Positions 36,101-48,718 of a stretch of DNA of 64,000 bases are shown here, piece by piece. The position numbers and the translations under genes were made by a program. The DNA is taken from NCBI GenBank assembly GCA_016081115.2, contig CM071933.1:63068660-63132659 (forward strand), given 5' to 3'. The DNA is from Rehmannia glutinosa (taxonomy: Eukaryota; Streptophyta; Magnoliopsida; Lamiales; Orobanchaceae). Under the pieces are notes generated by a model, which saw nothing but the letters and a program-made list of their open reading frames with translations, ran no database searches and was not told the origin of the DNA. Position 1 is the first letter of the stretch; every line of letters starts with the position of its first letter.

Positions 36101-36339
36101 AACTATTAACTCGGATGAAGATGAGATATTTGAATCTCAAAAACAGCTGGAAAATTTGCGGAACTAAGTGATTACGAGAGAGCTGATCACAAAGAACAAC
36201 CGCTAGACAACTGAACCCGGCTAATTTACTTCAACTCGATGTAAGATGGTGAGAGACCATCCACGAACTTGTCATTGGAGATATAAGAGAAGGTGTCAAA
36301 ACAAGATCGAACTCAACAAGCTATGTTCACATGCTTTAT

Positions 36340-37390
36340 CTATAAATAGAGCCCAAAGATGTGTTACAAGCATTGGACGACACACATTGGATTCAAGCTA
36401 TGCAAGAAGAGTCGAATCGGTTTGAAAGAAATAAAGAATGGGAATTAGTTCAAAGACCCACACATCAAAATGTTATTGGTACAAAATGGGTGTTGAAAAC
36501 AAGATGAACGAGGAAGGTTACGTGGTAAGAAACAAAGCAAGACTAGTAGCCAAAGGATATTGCCAAGAAGAAGGAATAGATTTTGATGAAACATTTGCTC
36601 CCCGTAGCAAGATTGGAAGCTATAAGGATATTTCTTGCCTATACGACTCACAAGAATTTCATTGTATATCAAATGGATGTAAAAAGTGCATTCCTAAACG
36701 GTTTATTGGAAGAAGAAGTGTATGTTGAACAACCTCCGAGATTTGAGCGAGAAGACTCTTGGAGATAAGGTATACAAACTCAAGAAAGCCCCGTATGGAT
36801 TGAAACAGCAGGCACCAGGAGCATGGTATGATACTTTGTCACAATTCCTAACTAAAAATGGATTCACAAAGGAAAAGTAGATAGAACACTTTTTAATTCA
36901 AGACAAAAAGAGTATCTTTGCTTGTTCAAATATATGTGGATGACATCATTTTGGATCCACAAACAAAGAGTTGTGTGAAAAATTTTCAAATCTCATGCAA
37001 AGTAAATTTGAAATGAGCATGATGGGAGAGCGACATTCTTCCTTGGACTCCAAGTGAAACAAGCGAAGGATGGAACGTTTATAAGTCAAACAAAATACAC
37101 GAGAGACTTAATGAAGAAATTTGGTATGGAGGAGAAGTCTTACGTGAAAATACCAATGAATACATCATCAAAAATGGACATGGATGCGGATGGCAAGCTC
37201 TGTAGATCAAACAAGATCTGAGAGCACTTATGGATCATTGCTCTATCTTACAAAGACCGTGGCGGACATCACCTTTGTTGTAGGTGTATGTGCAAGATTT
37301 CAATCTGCTCCAAAAGAGAGCCATATGACGGCTGACTAAGAGAATACCGAGATACTTGAAAGGAAGCAAGAAGTTGACTTATGGTATCCA
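36340..37390 (+). pseudogene. Sirevirus reverse transcriptase relic
   Basis: WIQAMQEESNRFERNKEWEL (about 36390-36450), GTKWVLKTR, NKARLVAKGYCQEEGIDFDE and the frame 36583-36768 with YQMDVKSAFLNGLLEEEVYV give a clear copia RT. The catalytic box YVDD is at 36933-36944 (LLVQIYVDDII). Frameshifts near 36600 and after 36768. Confidence 0.87.
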
Positions 37391-37870
37391 AAGGAAGGTG
37401 GATTCAAGCTAATTGGCTATTGACTATGACTATCTTTGGATGCGAGTTGACAGGAAGAGCACCTCAGGCACATGTCAAATGCTAGGAAATAGGCTGATTT
37501 CTGGTTTAGCAAGAAGCAAAATTCAATTGCCACCTCTAAACAACGGGAATACATAGCTGCCATTGCGGGCGGCATTTTGTTGCCCAAGTCCTATGGATGA
37601 GACAAAGATTTGAGAGACTATGAAGTTGAAGAAAAAGAGATTCCAATCATGTGTGACAACACAAGTGCAATTGCAATCACTCAAAATCTGTGTTGCACTC
37701 AAGAACAAAGCATATCGATGTCGATATCACTTCATAAGAGATCATGTTGAAAAGAAGGACATCATCGTGGAATATATCTCAAGCGATAAACAATTACCGA
37801 CATTTTCACAAAACCGTTATGTGAGTCAAGATTTGAAGAACTCAAGCATGAGTTGGGGTTAATTGAGCTG
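37391..37870 (+). pseudogene. Sirevirus RNase H relic
   Basis: Pieces of the copia RNase H are readable in alternating frames: LIGYCDYDY-like sequence, RKSTSGTCQMLGNRLIS (about 37452-37503), KKQNSIATSKQREYIAA and IPIMCDNTSAIAI (about 37640-37680). The end of pol is near 37870. Confidence 0.8.
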
Positions 37871-38208
37871 AGTTAACATTGAGAAGACTCAAAGAAAAGA
37901 AATGGAACATAAAAGGGAAAAGAGTCGAACTCACAAATCGCCTAAGTACATCATTTTGTATTGGAAAGACAAATTATACTAAGTCGGTGTTAGTGAGTCA
38001 CTAAGAAAAGCTGAGAAGAGGAGTTAAATCGGCTAAAGGATAAGTTTCGAGTCACTTATGAGCAAAGTGACAAAAACGCAATCGTTTTACTAAGCGGGAA
38101 TGTTTTTAAGAATGACGTCGCATAATGATGATGTGTCTGAGACATAAAGCCGCACACCAAGCTTATGATTGGATATAGATCTTTGCCGCATTAAATACGA
38201 GACATTAA

Positions 38209-41200
38209 ATGCTAAATAGGCGTGCAAAATCTAAGCCGTTGATTTCGATCAGTTCAAAAACCACCCGCACGTCCTTTCATAAACCATACTTAAACCATTT
38301 TCGCCCGTTTCTCTCACAAAATTGTTCATCTCTCTCTCGAGGAAGCAAAAACTCTCTCAAAAACCCTATCTATCTTCAAATCAATCCCGAAGTTTTCTTC
38401 GATAAAATCCTAAAAAATGGCACCACTTATGATTTTATCAAGTTAGGAAAGCAAATCCACACTGGGTCTACCGAAGTGGATTTGAGGGCATGGTCAAACA
38501 GGGGTCAAATGACGCCCTCATAAAGAAAATAGTGAAAAACTTCAAACGACAGGGCTGAAATCGTTTCGACGATGGAATTTTCGATGACCTATGTGGAGGA
38601 GGTCGCACAATTCTATGTGAACGCCGAGATTCACGATGAAGGAATAAAGTCATCTGTTCACGGAAAGGAGTTCACCATCTCGCCAAGGATTTGGTGAACA
38701 CCGCTCATTACCAACGGAAGGAGCATCGAAATTAACGGCTGATGTAAACTTGATCTTTGCTTGGAAGGAAATAGCAAGCCCGACTATCTTTGATAAAATA
38801 GTTTACACAAAGAAATAATTTCTTGAAGGAGGACTATCACAAGTCTGTTGGACATAGTTGCCAAATGTATTGACATCAAATTTGGCGGCTTTGACCAATT
38901 GTCAAAAGCAAAGTTGATCGTAATGGGTCGCGATCATTGAAGAAAGGAAAATAAATCGAAGTGAGTTTGTCTACAAGCAGACTATGCCAAAATGTAGGGA
39001 ACAAATCCTTCAAGGAAGATGGCACATTTGGAGGATCCCAGGATATGGCCTGGTGATTGGCCGGATGATGGAGGTGAAAGGAGTCCCTCTTAGACATGGA
39101 AAGGCATTCCATGTTAACAAGAGGATGTTCAGATCAAACCTCTCGGGCGCACTGAAGAGAGCCTACGCCAAGAGAGGCGACACAAGTGAGGGGAATCGGT
39201 GACCAAGAAGATCTGTTGTTTCCTCTCCACCAAAGAAGAAAGCTCGCCCCTGCGGTGCTAAGAAGATCTGTTGCCCCCGCAAAGAAAGAAAGTCAAACTC
39301 GCTCCGCTTTCCCGCTGCCGTAAGTCACCCACCCCGCAGCCGTGTCTCCCGCCAAAGAAGCTAGCGGGTCGAGAAGGACTCTCAAATACCTTCTCCGATC
39401 GTCAAAAGGAGGAGAAGCGATAAGCCAAGACGGCGACTCCTTAGAAGAAAACACTAGCACGCCCCCCCGCCCAAGAAGAAATCGTCCTCGAACCGAGGAA
39501 ATCCCTCGGTACAAACTAGGAGACGAAGAAGAATCATCAAGCACTCCGAGCTTGAGAAACCCGCCGAGTCACCACTCGGTGGAGCAGATCTAGGAGACTA
39601 TTTGGAGAAGTAGAGTCTCGGATGTAATTGATGAAACAACCAAGTCTGTGAAAAGCGATCAGCAAAGGCCAATCAAGAAATAGTTGTAGTCGCGCTTGTT
39701 TGAGACACAAGACGAAGCCGATAGAGCCGATAGTGATGTGATGATCCTATCCCCACCTTACCCGGACATCCAAAATCGTCTGCGTGAGTGGAGGAAATGG
39801 AAATTAAGTAAATCAAGGAACAGTTCCAACGGCCCGAGTTTATAGAAGAAAGAGGAGGCTGTTAAACTTCCTGGACTAACCACTTTGTGATCCCAAAGAT
39901 CTTTGGATGAAGACAATCGCACGGATATCCTGCAGATCCTCAAGGACAAGAGAGAAGGAAAGACAAAGTAGGAAAGGCGAGGCACGTGAGAAGGCCAGCA
40001 TATGCCCTATCTCCGGCACCCGTAACACACACACCCTCTCCTTGATGTCTTATCTCGACAGCGGTGATGAGGATCCGAACTCTGCTGCCGCTACGAGAAG
40101 AGTTGCAAATGCAGCAAGCATTGCACGAATCGAGAATCCTTCACGAGCAAAGATTGATGGAGGGACCAGGAGAGTCCTCGAACACAAGTGAAATTGATCC
40201 AATGGGAGTGGTTGACAAATCGCCATTGTTGTTCTTGCCACCACTTCCCTAGCTCACTCGGAAGAAGGAAATAAGGAAGTTGGCGATGAAACTGGGATAG
40301 TGGGGACCCCAATCGAGCCAACCCTATTGAAGGTGTCTTACCACCTGCCCCAACGGGCCGAACACTCAATAGAACAAGGGAGTTTGGAGATGAGTGACCC
40401 CATTCCAAGTCACTCACCGGTGCGCGCCCCGAGTGGGAAACTCCTCCACCTGCAGCAAAGGTCGGAGAATGCTACGATGACTCCACAAAGAATCAAGGAG
40501 GCGAAGTGGAGAAAGTACAACCACCAAAACGAGCAAGTTGCCATCAACGAAGCTCAGGCGTCGAGGCTGTCTCGAGAGTGTCAAGCGCTCTCAAGGCTAA
40601 TGACGCTGCGATGCGATCGAAGCACGAGGAAGGAATGCCTGGGAGTTAACACTCTGAGCGATGAAAGTGCAATCCATGGGGTTGAGACTCAATGGATGCC
40701 ACCACATAAGACCCCAAGACAAATGACACATGTTGAAAGGGAGGTCCAAGTGCCTCATTGCAGATTGAGACTGTAGGAGGAAATGAAGGCCACGGGAGGT
40801 TGAGACTTCAAGGGGTAAAAAAGCTCAAGTAGAGAACATCCCTCCTCGCTATCATTGATCCATATGAGAAAGAGATAAGCGCTTCATGATTCCCAAGATA
40901 ATCCTAATGTAACTTTTCCGGGATCGGAAGCGACGAAGAAGCCGAGTCATCCCCGTGCAGATCCAAAAGACTCACCAGTGCGGATGTTCCGGCAAAGACG
41001 AGCAAGTCGATCTCAAGACTACTCGTCAAACCTTTAATTTTGATGATGCGCCACCAATGGAAATCCCATCATCGTCCGATGACGCTTCGATAAGGCCGAG
41101 GACCGATTCACTCGGTGGAGAAACCAACGGCTAAGACCAACGAAGGTTGAGACAAAGAGGCAGTGAGGCTCAGCAAGCTAAAGTCCACTTCACAATGCAC

Positions 41201-42941
41201 CCAGAAACAGTCCATGCGCGGGTTCCCCAAGTCTGCACGAGGTTCGACTCTAAAAAGGAACTTCCCGCGCACCGCTCATCATTGAACAAATCCCGGTTGG
41301 CGGTGATGAATCCTTTATAGAATCTTTTCCTTTTTCCCGGAGAGTACCCGACCTCCATGAAGAGTCGAGAGAACCAAAGCAAGACGCTACCATAGACCAG
41401 CTCTGCTCATTTCGCCCGGTACCATCGGTTCGGTGACTATGACTTTTGACGCGTGGCCATCGATGCAACGGAAGAATCGGTGAAGTTCGCGAAGTGTTCA
41501 AGACATTATTTGTTTGAGATTGAACGAATGGAGGGGCACCGGCCTCTATGGACGTGCGGATGGACAACGAGAGATGCAAATCTTACTGGCCGACTTGAGA
41601 GGCATCACGGTGAGGATCGGGAATGGTGGCAACAAAGAAGAAACAATGCGTGTGGAACAAGTTAGATACTTCAGGACATTGTTCAACAAGTCTGGTATGG
41701 AGAGTCGAGAATGCGATGCAAAAACGAAGTTGAGAGAACACATTGAGCACATGAAGCTGAAGCTCACATCGCCGAGATAAGGCATTGCGTGAGCAAAATA
41801 AGAGTGATCTTGGCGTCTGGAAGCAAATATGGACAGAAAATTCAGCCTTCTCATGGCTGAAATGAAGCTAATCTCAGAGTCCAACGCTACTCGATCCGAT
41901 TTCAGATCGCATACTCCGCACAGACTGAGACAAAACTCAACTATCGCTCAGAGCTCGACTTCCGCTTGCAAGTCTGTTCAGGCGTTCTTCTCTCTTTTGA
42001 TGATGCCAAAAAGGGGGAAGAGGAATACCTAAAGCGCAGGAGGATCGAAGTTGAGAAGGAGGAGCACTGCGAAGGAAAGCCGGTGAGGAAGTGTTGAAAC
42101 AAAAGAAAGGAAAGCTTGTTGAGGGGGAAGGATCGGCGGATGTGACCTTGATGATTGCACAAACCCCCAACAAGGTCTTGTCAGTGACATTATCAAGAAA
42201 CTCCTCATGACTCTCGCCACTCCAACACTCTGCTATATCTATGGTGAAAAGAGAAAAACAATTGAAGCGGGGGATGAAGGAAGTGGAAGGAAGAATGGAT
42301 GCCCGAGTTATGAACATCTTGAAAGAACATGGAGGCATTCCAAAGAGACAGAGACACTTATGCCATCTCGGATGTCGGGACAGAGCACGATCGAGTTGAT
42401 GAATTTAAAACGCCGCATCCAAGGATACTTTGCAAATATGTCATGGCTCAAGCTTGGGACTTGTACTTTGGGAAAAGGGTCTCACGTTATGTGAAGAAGG
42501 CGTGACAGGCAGACACCGGCGTGATCACTCTGCTTTGGTCACTCCGCCTGGTCACTCGGTGGAAAGAAGAAGACTCGATACAATACACGCCAGAGGTAGA
42601 GGAAAAAGTAGTGGTGGAGGAAGAGGTTTCATACCAGGCCTCACCGCCCCAAAAATATTGAGTACATAGATCCGCAAGAAAGGAGGGATCTCTTTTGGGC
42701 GGCACTTGACCAAATAGCAAATTTGCAAGTGGCTAAAAGTAATCGAGTATGCGACAAGAATAGAAGAAGAAAACAAGAGACAAACTCGGCTATGGGAGGA
42801 AAGACAAGAAAGATTAAGAAGACGAAGCCGCCAGGAAAGCATATGAAAAGAAGAAGAAGTAATTTGACGATGAGAAGAAGAGAAGAAGAGAAGAAGATGA
42901 ACAAGATGAAAGAAGGAGACAACGAAGAAGATGAAGTGTAG
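38209..42941 (+). pseudogene. Sirevirus env-like / plant-transposon-associated ORF region
   Basis: About 4.7 kb after pol. A conserved front part reads NPEVFFDKILKNGTTYDFIK (about 38386-38445), TYVEEVAQFYVNAEIHDEGI (about 38587-38645) and ISPKDLVNTAHYQ-like sequence, then GLVIGRMMEVKGVPL and GKAFHVNKRMFRSNLSGALK near 39050-39160. This resembles the putative plant transposon protein domain that occurs with Sirevirus extra ORFs. A long low-complexity Ser/Pro/Arg-rich part and a Lys/Glu/Arg-rich end (about 42730-42940) follow. Sireviruses carry an env-like gene here, but its role is unproven and no clear membrane segment was seen. Stops and frameshifts throughout. Confidence 0.6.
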
Positions 42942-43206
42942 TTGTCCACCCCTTCATGTATATTATCATGTAAATACATATTATGTAAGTCTTCGTAATA
43001 AAGCTATAAATTCTTCATTTTTTTTTGTGTAGACAAATGTTTGCTCGATACACTTTGTGATTGTGTAAAAGAACAAGAATGTCATGATCAATAAAAAGAT
43101 TGATTCTACGCATACATTCTATGTAAATACACTATCTCAGTATGTATCTTTGCTATTTGCATTTTTGAATGATTTAAGTTTTGGCATCATCAAAAAGTGG
43201 GGAAAT

Positions 43207-44762
43207 TGTTAGGAAATTTATTGTTTAGATTTTGATGAATGCCATGTAAAACTTAGAATATGATGTTGGCACCCCATCTTTTGTTGTAAAATGCATTGTA
43301 ATAAATAGGGATGGCAAAGTCGAGTTAAGTCGGTCACTACGCCCCCTAACATGCAAGAAGACAATTGGAGATTAGAAGGAAGACTCCATTGCGAGACAGT
43401 GAGTATGGCAAAGAAGAGTAGACGAAGAATCGGTGAGATCAGGAGATGTGAAGTAGAGTATCAAGTCAACTCAAGAAGAGCAAGTCTCAAGTTGAAGTGA
43501 CAAAAGAGTCATCCAATGATTGGAAGTCGACTCTAAGTCACCTGGGGAAAGCAAAGAAATGCGGTCAAGTCGAGATAATCAAAAACATCCGTTGTACGTA
43601 AATCAAGAGAATTACTTAAACAAGTTATATCTCCATACTACATTTCTCAAGTGCTCGATCCCCGAAAGCGTGCAAAAGGAATTAACAATGGGAAGCACTA
43701 CACCGTGTGTCGAACTCGAAAAGTTGGAGAACAATTCATACGAGAAAATGGCAATTCCAAGGATCGCAACAAGACAAGCCAACGACGCAAGTGACTTTCA
43801 AAAATAAGCCTATCTCTTCAACGGGCAAATTTTTGAAAGATCAATATAAAAGGCTGAGGAGTTTATTTGAGAAAGAAGAAGATCAAGGAACTAAGAACCG
43901 GACCGGAACCAAAAACGTTCAAGCAATTATTAGAAAATCAAATATTCTCAATCCTCAAGCTTCTACACTACGAAGAACATCAATCCAACACTCACTGTGA
44001 AGGAAAGATAACTTCAATCGGTTGAAGAGGAAAATCTTGAAAAATTAAGGGTCTACACTCCACGAAGGATTGTAGGAAGGTTCGTGGACGAACCAAGTCT
44101 TGAGCTTTGGAGGCTTCGTGATCAAATCCAAAGAGCTTGAGCAAGTGAGTCAGTAGTAGCAAAGCGGTACCGCCTGTGAAGAAGCCGAGTCGCACGAGAA
44201 GCCTTGGTGAGTGATCAAGGCGTCTCGATCGTGTCCCAATGGATCAAGTCGGTGTGTGATCAAGACTTGTATCACGGACTATTACCACTTTGTATCTTGA
44301 TCAATACCTAGTGGATTCCTCCAGGGAGTTGGAGAAGAGAGGAGTAGAAGAATTACCCTATCTTGAACCTCTATAAAAATTTTATTGTGTCATTTACATT
44401 TCAAAGCATTTCAATTCCTGCATCTTAATTGTTTAAATCTGTGATAAATTTGCTATCCACTTGATAATTTCTAAGTACTAAACCAAGCACTAAATCCTTG
44501 CTTAATCAAACTTAAGGGTGTTAAGTCTTCCGCTGAAAACAAACCACAATTGAGTTAATTTAGACTTAAATTTGAGTTATTCCATCAATGGCTCGATTGA
44601 GTCCGTTGAGAGACTAACTCTACGATTATCTAAATCACGGTTGTCCACCAAGGACACAACTGTAATATCTACTCGAATATTTAAAAGGACTAAATCGAAA
44701 ATTTGGTAAGGTTTATTCAACCCCCCTTCTAAACCTTACACTTACACCCCTCGGGACCTACA
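43207..44762 (+). repeat. 3' LTR of the first Sirevirus copy
   Basis: Begins TGTTAGGAAATTTATTG, ends GGGACCTACA, and is 1556 bp long. It closely matches 59708-61270. A TATA box TATAAAAGG lies at 43845-43853. Confidence 0.92.
43845..43853 (+). promoter_or_regulatory. TATA box in Sirevirus LTR
   Basis: TATAAAAGG, conserved at 60351-60359 in the other LTR copy. Confidence 0.55.
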
Positions 44763-45179
44763 CATCTTGTACTCCAGGAATTTGCCGACAACAAATTTCT
44801 TTGTGCCAAGCATCTTCCGTCTTGTACTTCTTCTCCAAGGACTCCCACAGTTCCTTGGACGTCTTGGGCGTCTATAGACATTGTAGAGAGTGTCGTCTAG
44901 CCCGTTCAAGACGTGGTTGCGACATAGAAAATCGTTGTTATACCAAGCATCCACGGCGATTCTCCGATTGTTGTCAACTTCATCATCTCCAACGGCGATA
45001 AAGGGGGTCGTCTTTGAAAAACGAGCCAACCCCAAAGTGGTGAGGTAGAATAGCATTTTCTGTTGCCAACGTTTGAAGTCGGCACCGGAGAACTTGGGCG
45101 GCTTTTCGCCGTGAGCAGGAGCAGCAGCCATAGGTGTGAAAGATATCGAATTGGATGCCATCATCTTCAACAGAAACAA
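44763..45179 (-). pseudogene. Copia gag N-terminal half, interrupted
   Basis: Open for about 140 codons from Met at 45179 (a second Met lies six codons on). It shows KFSGADFKRWQQKMLFYLTT, DAWYNNDFLCRNHVLNGLDD, TLYNVY and GTKKFVVGKFLEYKM, the standard N-terminal gag of copia elements in which the UBN2 domain follows. The frame ends where the Sirevirus is inserted. Confidence 0.87.
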
Positions 45180-45605
45180 AATTTTTCGTCTTGCGATTGT
45201 TAGTAAAATATATGGAAGGTTTCTGTATGTGAAGAAAATGGTTGGATATAGTGTATGGTTTAAGTCGAGGCCTGATTTAGAATCAGTCTCCGCAAGACGA
45301 AAATGCCCCTGTATACTAGTGCTTACGGTTTCGGTGCTCGCCTCTAAGATACAACGACTTACAATTCCGGTTTAGCAGCACTTGCAAAAACCGGAATACA
45401 GCGAACAGGAAGTGTTTTTTGACTTTCAAGCTTTTCAAGGAGGAAATGGGACAAGATGCAAAATGCAATGCTTGGTTATTGTTATCTGATAATTTTGTGT
45501 CTTCTTTTCATCAGTAGGGACGTTAATAATATAGGCAATGAAGTGCCCGTACGGAAAATCGCATTTGTAGGCTCGAAAAGACACCTTTTGCACTGACGAT
45601 CGATC

Positions 45606-45765
45606 ATCCCCAAAGAGCACGGCTTAGACGCACGCGGGCGTACGCCCGGCCGTGCGGTGGTGCTCCAACCGCCGGCGGCGCACGACCAGACACACGGGTC
45701 GTGCGCCTGCCCGTGGTGCAATTCTCGGCGAGTAGCAGACGACCGACCGCACGGGCGGGCCGAAA
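45606..45765. repeat. GC-rich inverted-repeat modules in copia LTR
   Basis: Contains GACGCACGCGGGCGTACG, GCGCACGACC and GGTCGTGCGC (arms of one inverted repeat at about 45678-45708) and CCGCACGGGCGGGCC. The words and composition resemble those of the GC-rich blocks in the Athila-like element, an unrelated retrotransposon superfamily. Confidence 0.65.
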
Positions 45766-45781
45766 GTTCCAGTTGGAAATC

Positions 45782-45874
45782 ATTTAATTAATTACAAAAA
45801 TTAATTAAATCCTATTTAATTAATTACAAAAATTAATTAAATCCTATTTAATTAATTACAAAAATTAATTAAAT
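45782..45874. repeat. Three tandem AT palindromes, 32-bp period
   Basis: ATTTAATTAATT-ACAAA-AATTAATTAAAT occurs at 45782-45810, 45814-45842 and 45846-45874. Each is a 12-bp perfect inverted repeat around a 5-base loop. The three copies look identical, unlike the rest of the decayed element, which suggests recent expansion or slippage. Confidence 0.85.
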
Positions 45875-46363
45875 ATTTAATTTTAAAGGTTTTGGTCCAA
45901 AAAGAATAAGGCCTTGAAGCCCACGGCCCGCGACCCTCGACCTGGACCTCGGGGCCGGCGGGCGGCGGCGGCCCGGCGCGCGTGTGTACTTTGAACCAAA
46001 CCCACAAGCATGTAGGTCTTCACCCCTTTAAAAACTTGGGTGCCCCAAGGGCCCAAACCCATATGTCCAACTTGGGATAAATAAGTGTGCAACTTTGCCT
46101 CCTTTTTTCCTATGTGATGGATGCATCTCTCCTCCCCCACATTTTCCATTTTCCATACCATTTATTTGTATTAAGTGGCTAACTTCTAGCATTAATTTCT
46201 CATTCACCGGAATCGGTTTGAGAAATTCCAAATGATATTCTCATCTACTCTCTTAGTATAATTTTTACAAATAATTTAATTTAATTTCCCACTAATGGAA
46301 ACCACTTAATTATTTGGTCAAAATCGGGTCAACACCCAATTTATCAAGAACCAAATTCCAACA

Positions 46364-46461
46364 ATACCTTATATAACATGATTTATGAATATACATAACG
46401 TGTTTTGTGGACATTGGTATGGTTTGGATTATACACGATATATTGTTGTTCGATTTGGGGA
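46364..46461 (+). pseudogene. Left part of a Mutator-like locus split by the gypsy element
   Basis: About 98 bp lie between the copia LTR and the gypsy LTR. The last 52 bp read GHWYGLDYTRYIVVRFG, which stays in frame with IGMVWITKMVKKMLYV at 58035 onward when the gypsy element and one duplication copy are left out. Upstream bases (TTATATAACATG, ATAACGTGTT) resemble the palindromic array at 59360-59707. Short, so identity is tentative. Confidence 0.4.
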
Positions 46462-48097
46462 TGCTACAACTTTAAGATTGCAAACCCAAGTGCGGGTTGT
46501 CTCAAATAATAAATTTTTCGAGTCCGAAGTCGATCCACGGGGAAGTTGATGGAAATTTACAGGATATATCTTATTTAAGTGATGAGTAAATAGATTTTTA
46601 ACTAGTAAGAATATATTTTTTTACAAGAAATTTAATTAATAGAAATGTTGAAGATTAGGGATTCACTCTTGATTTCGGATAAAGGAATGATTATATTTTC
46701 TTACCTATTATATTGCCATTATTGGAATCCATACACAAAGAAGGTTCCATTGGGAAGATATTATACATATAAATCATGCAATGAGGTGATCATGTTGTAT
46801 CATCAATTAGAATTTATCTTATAACATCAATACTTGTTTATGGGATCAAATATTTATGTATTCTTTTGTCAACAACAAATCAAGGTATCCACATTAGTAG
46901 TCGGTTGAAATAAAACCAGATAATTAAATGGAACCAAGTATTTGTTTTGCCAATATATATACATAAATCAAGAAACACCACCAAACAAAAATGTATAAGC
47001 TAAAAATAAATTGATGATACAAACAATGAAATTTAATATGAATATACAATCATTCCTTATCCTTCATCAAGAGTTTCACCCTATTTCCTCAACAAAATAA
47101 ACTTAGAATAACATGAAGAAAGTAGAGAAAACAAAAGATTGAAGAAAAACTAAAGCAAACATTTTGTAAAATACTAGAAATCTTATTATAATTTAAGAAA
47201 CGTTAGAAATAAAAATTCTTTTGGACTTTCTAACTCTAACTTTCTATATAAAACTTGCTCTTGGCTAGTGCTAATGCCTTCTATTTATAGTCAACTCAAA
47301 ATCAATTTACAATTATTTTATTCTTTATTTTTATTACAAGTAAGAAAATAAGGAAATCAACACCAACTTTGCCACCTTCTTTGACTAGTCATTTTGTCCA
47401 TGATTTCAGCCATCTTTGCTCAATTTTCTTCCATAACTCAATTGTCACATGTGTTAGCTTGAATTTTCAAGTGATTGCATTGAATCCCAACAACCATGGG
47501 CCAAGATATGGTTGAATAATTGAGATGTGGTTGGCATACGAGATTGACTAGTGCAACAACTTCTTGGATTTTTTATAAATTCATCACATCCGAATCTGAC
47601 TTTGAGGTCTTCATCAATATTGTAGCTCTATGATTTGTACATACTCAGTAAAACGTTTAGATACCAATAACGTGTATTTTCCGAGTTATGTCCAAAATAC
47701 CAAACTTGGTCAAGTCTGGAAACTAAATGAGCAACCCTTCAATCTTCATTTTATGATGAATTTTTTATCCAATAAAATATCATTCCAAACTTTGATTTTT
47801 GGTTTCAATATCTCTGAAAACTTGTAAATGAATGGATTTTGAATCCATATCTTCAAGAATCATCCCAAAATCATGTCGGAAATGAAAGTTATGCTCGTTG
47901 ATCCGAACCTGCACTAAAAAATGCTTCCAAATACAATTCTATGTTGATTTCCTATTTTATTCCTAACATATTAATAATACTATAAATTATTTTATTAATA
48001 ATATTAATAAGATAAAACAATAATATAAGCCTTTTTCATAAAAATCGTTCTACATATCAAATATAGAAGAAAAAGTATACATTATTAACGTTCATCA
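46462..48097 (-). repeat. 3' LTR of gypsy element (46462-58029)
   Basis: 1636-bp direct repeat of 56590-58029. It keeps two segments missing from the other copy, around 46708-46770 and 47280-47370. The second includes a minus-strand TATA box, CTATAAATAG, at 47281-47290. Confidence 0.93.
47281..47290 (-). promoter_or_regulatory. TATA box in the gypsy 3' LTR, absent from the 5' LTR
   Basis: Minus-strand CTATAAATAG. At the matching point of the 5' LTR (about 57350) the segment is deleted, so the promoter-bearing LTR copy has lost this box. Confidence 0.5.
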
Positions 48098-48640
48098 CAC
48101 CCAACCAAATTTTTATTACTAGTCCCTAGTAATTAAAGCATAAAAAATACAAAAGAAATTTGATGAATATGGCACGTTGATCAATCTTTTTTTAAAAAAA
48201 CATTATGAATAGTCGACAATCAAAAAGTTTGTCACTCATCATAGATGCTATCAAGAATAAATTTTATAACTTTTTTTATATAATATATTATTAGAGAAGA
48301 AATATCGTGTATATATGCACAAAACCACCGTTCATTCCACAAACCAAAATACATTAACTTCAAACTTGATCATGAAAAAGCCTCAACTCCATATCCTCAT
48401 ATGTTAGTGTTTGTCGTGTAAATTGGTGAGGTGTTCACTCTTGGAGTTGGAAAACAGTCAAAATTCTCAAGAAAATGGCCAACATGATTTAGGACAAGCA
48501 TTCAAACCAAAATTGAGCATAAAATAGGTAGTTATAAAATTTGAAACACCCAATTTTTTTATACCAAATTATGTTTCAAATTTCATTGGTTTAGGATTGC
48601 AAACAAAATAATAATAATATTTTTTTGTTTTTCTATATAT

Positions 48641-48711
48641 TTTTTTTTTTTTCTTTCTTTTTTTTTTCTTTTTTTCTTTTTCCTTTTTTTGTCTTTTTTT
48701 TTCCTTTTTTC
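48641..48711 (-). repeat. Homopyrimidine/homopurine tract
   Basis: A run of T and C broken by a single G (48691), i.e. a 71-bp purine strand on the minus strand. It lies between the LOG pseudogene and the 3' LTR. Confidence 0.8.
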
Positions 48712-48718
48712 AACTTTA

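Larger units (their letters stand above)
33034..44762 (+). mobile_element. Sirevirus-type Ty1/copia element, 5' end lost at gap
   Basis: Plus-strand copia element with gag, protease, integrase, RT and RNase H (33034-37870), a long env-like region (38200-42940), a polypurine tract CAAAAAGTGGGGAAA at about 43191-43205 and a 1556-bp 3' LTR (43207-44762). A large gag with coiled coil, an extra ORF after pol and a purine tract preceded by TTTTGGCATCATC are features of Sireviruses (SIRE1/Maximus lineage). The 5' LTR and gag start are absent at the gap. The element sits in the gag gene of a minus-strand copia element at 44763. All ORFs are broken. Confidence 0.88.
44763..46363 (-). mobile_element. 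5' end of another Ty1/copia element, cut by the Sirevirus
   Basis: On the minus strand an LTR starting TGTTGGAATTTGG (at 46363) runs to about 45352. It is followed by a worn tRNA-Met primer site and a copia gag that is cut off at 44763, where the Sirevirus 3' LTR begins. The remainder should lie beyond the missing Sirevirus 5' LTR, but nothing like it is seen left of the gap. Confidence 0.78.
45352..46363 (-). repeat. 5' LTR of the interrupted copia element (inner edge approximate)
   Basis: The outer end CCAAATTCCAACA on the plus strand is clear. The inner edge is placed by the worn primer site TTGTATCTTAGAGGCGAGC (minus strand, about 45335-45353), compared with the usual TGGTATCAGAGC. It contains GC-rich inverted-repeat modules (45606-45765), three AT palindromes (45782-45874) and a GC-rich run at about 45918-45985. 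Confidence 0.65.

Noticed and set aside
38209..42941. True viral envelope protein
   Set aside because: Position fits the Sirevirus env-like gene, but no signal peptide, membrane segment or fusion motif could be seen.
45883..46161. Open frame with Arg/Gly-rich end on the minus strand
   Set aside because: Lies wholly in the copia LTR. The Arg and Gly come from the GC-rich run at about 45918-45985.
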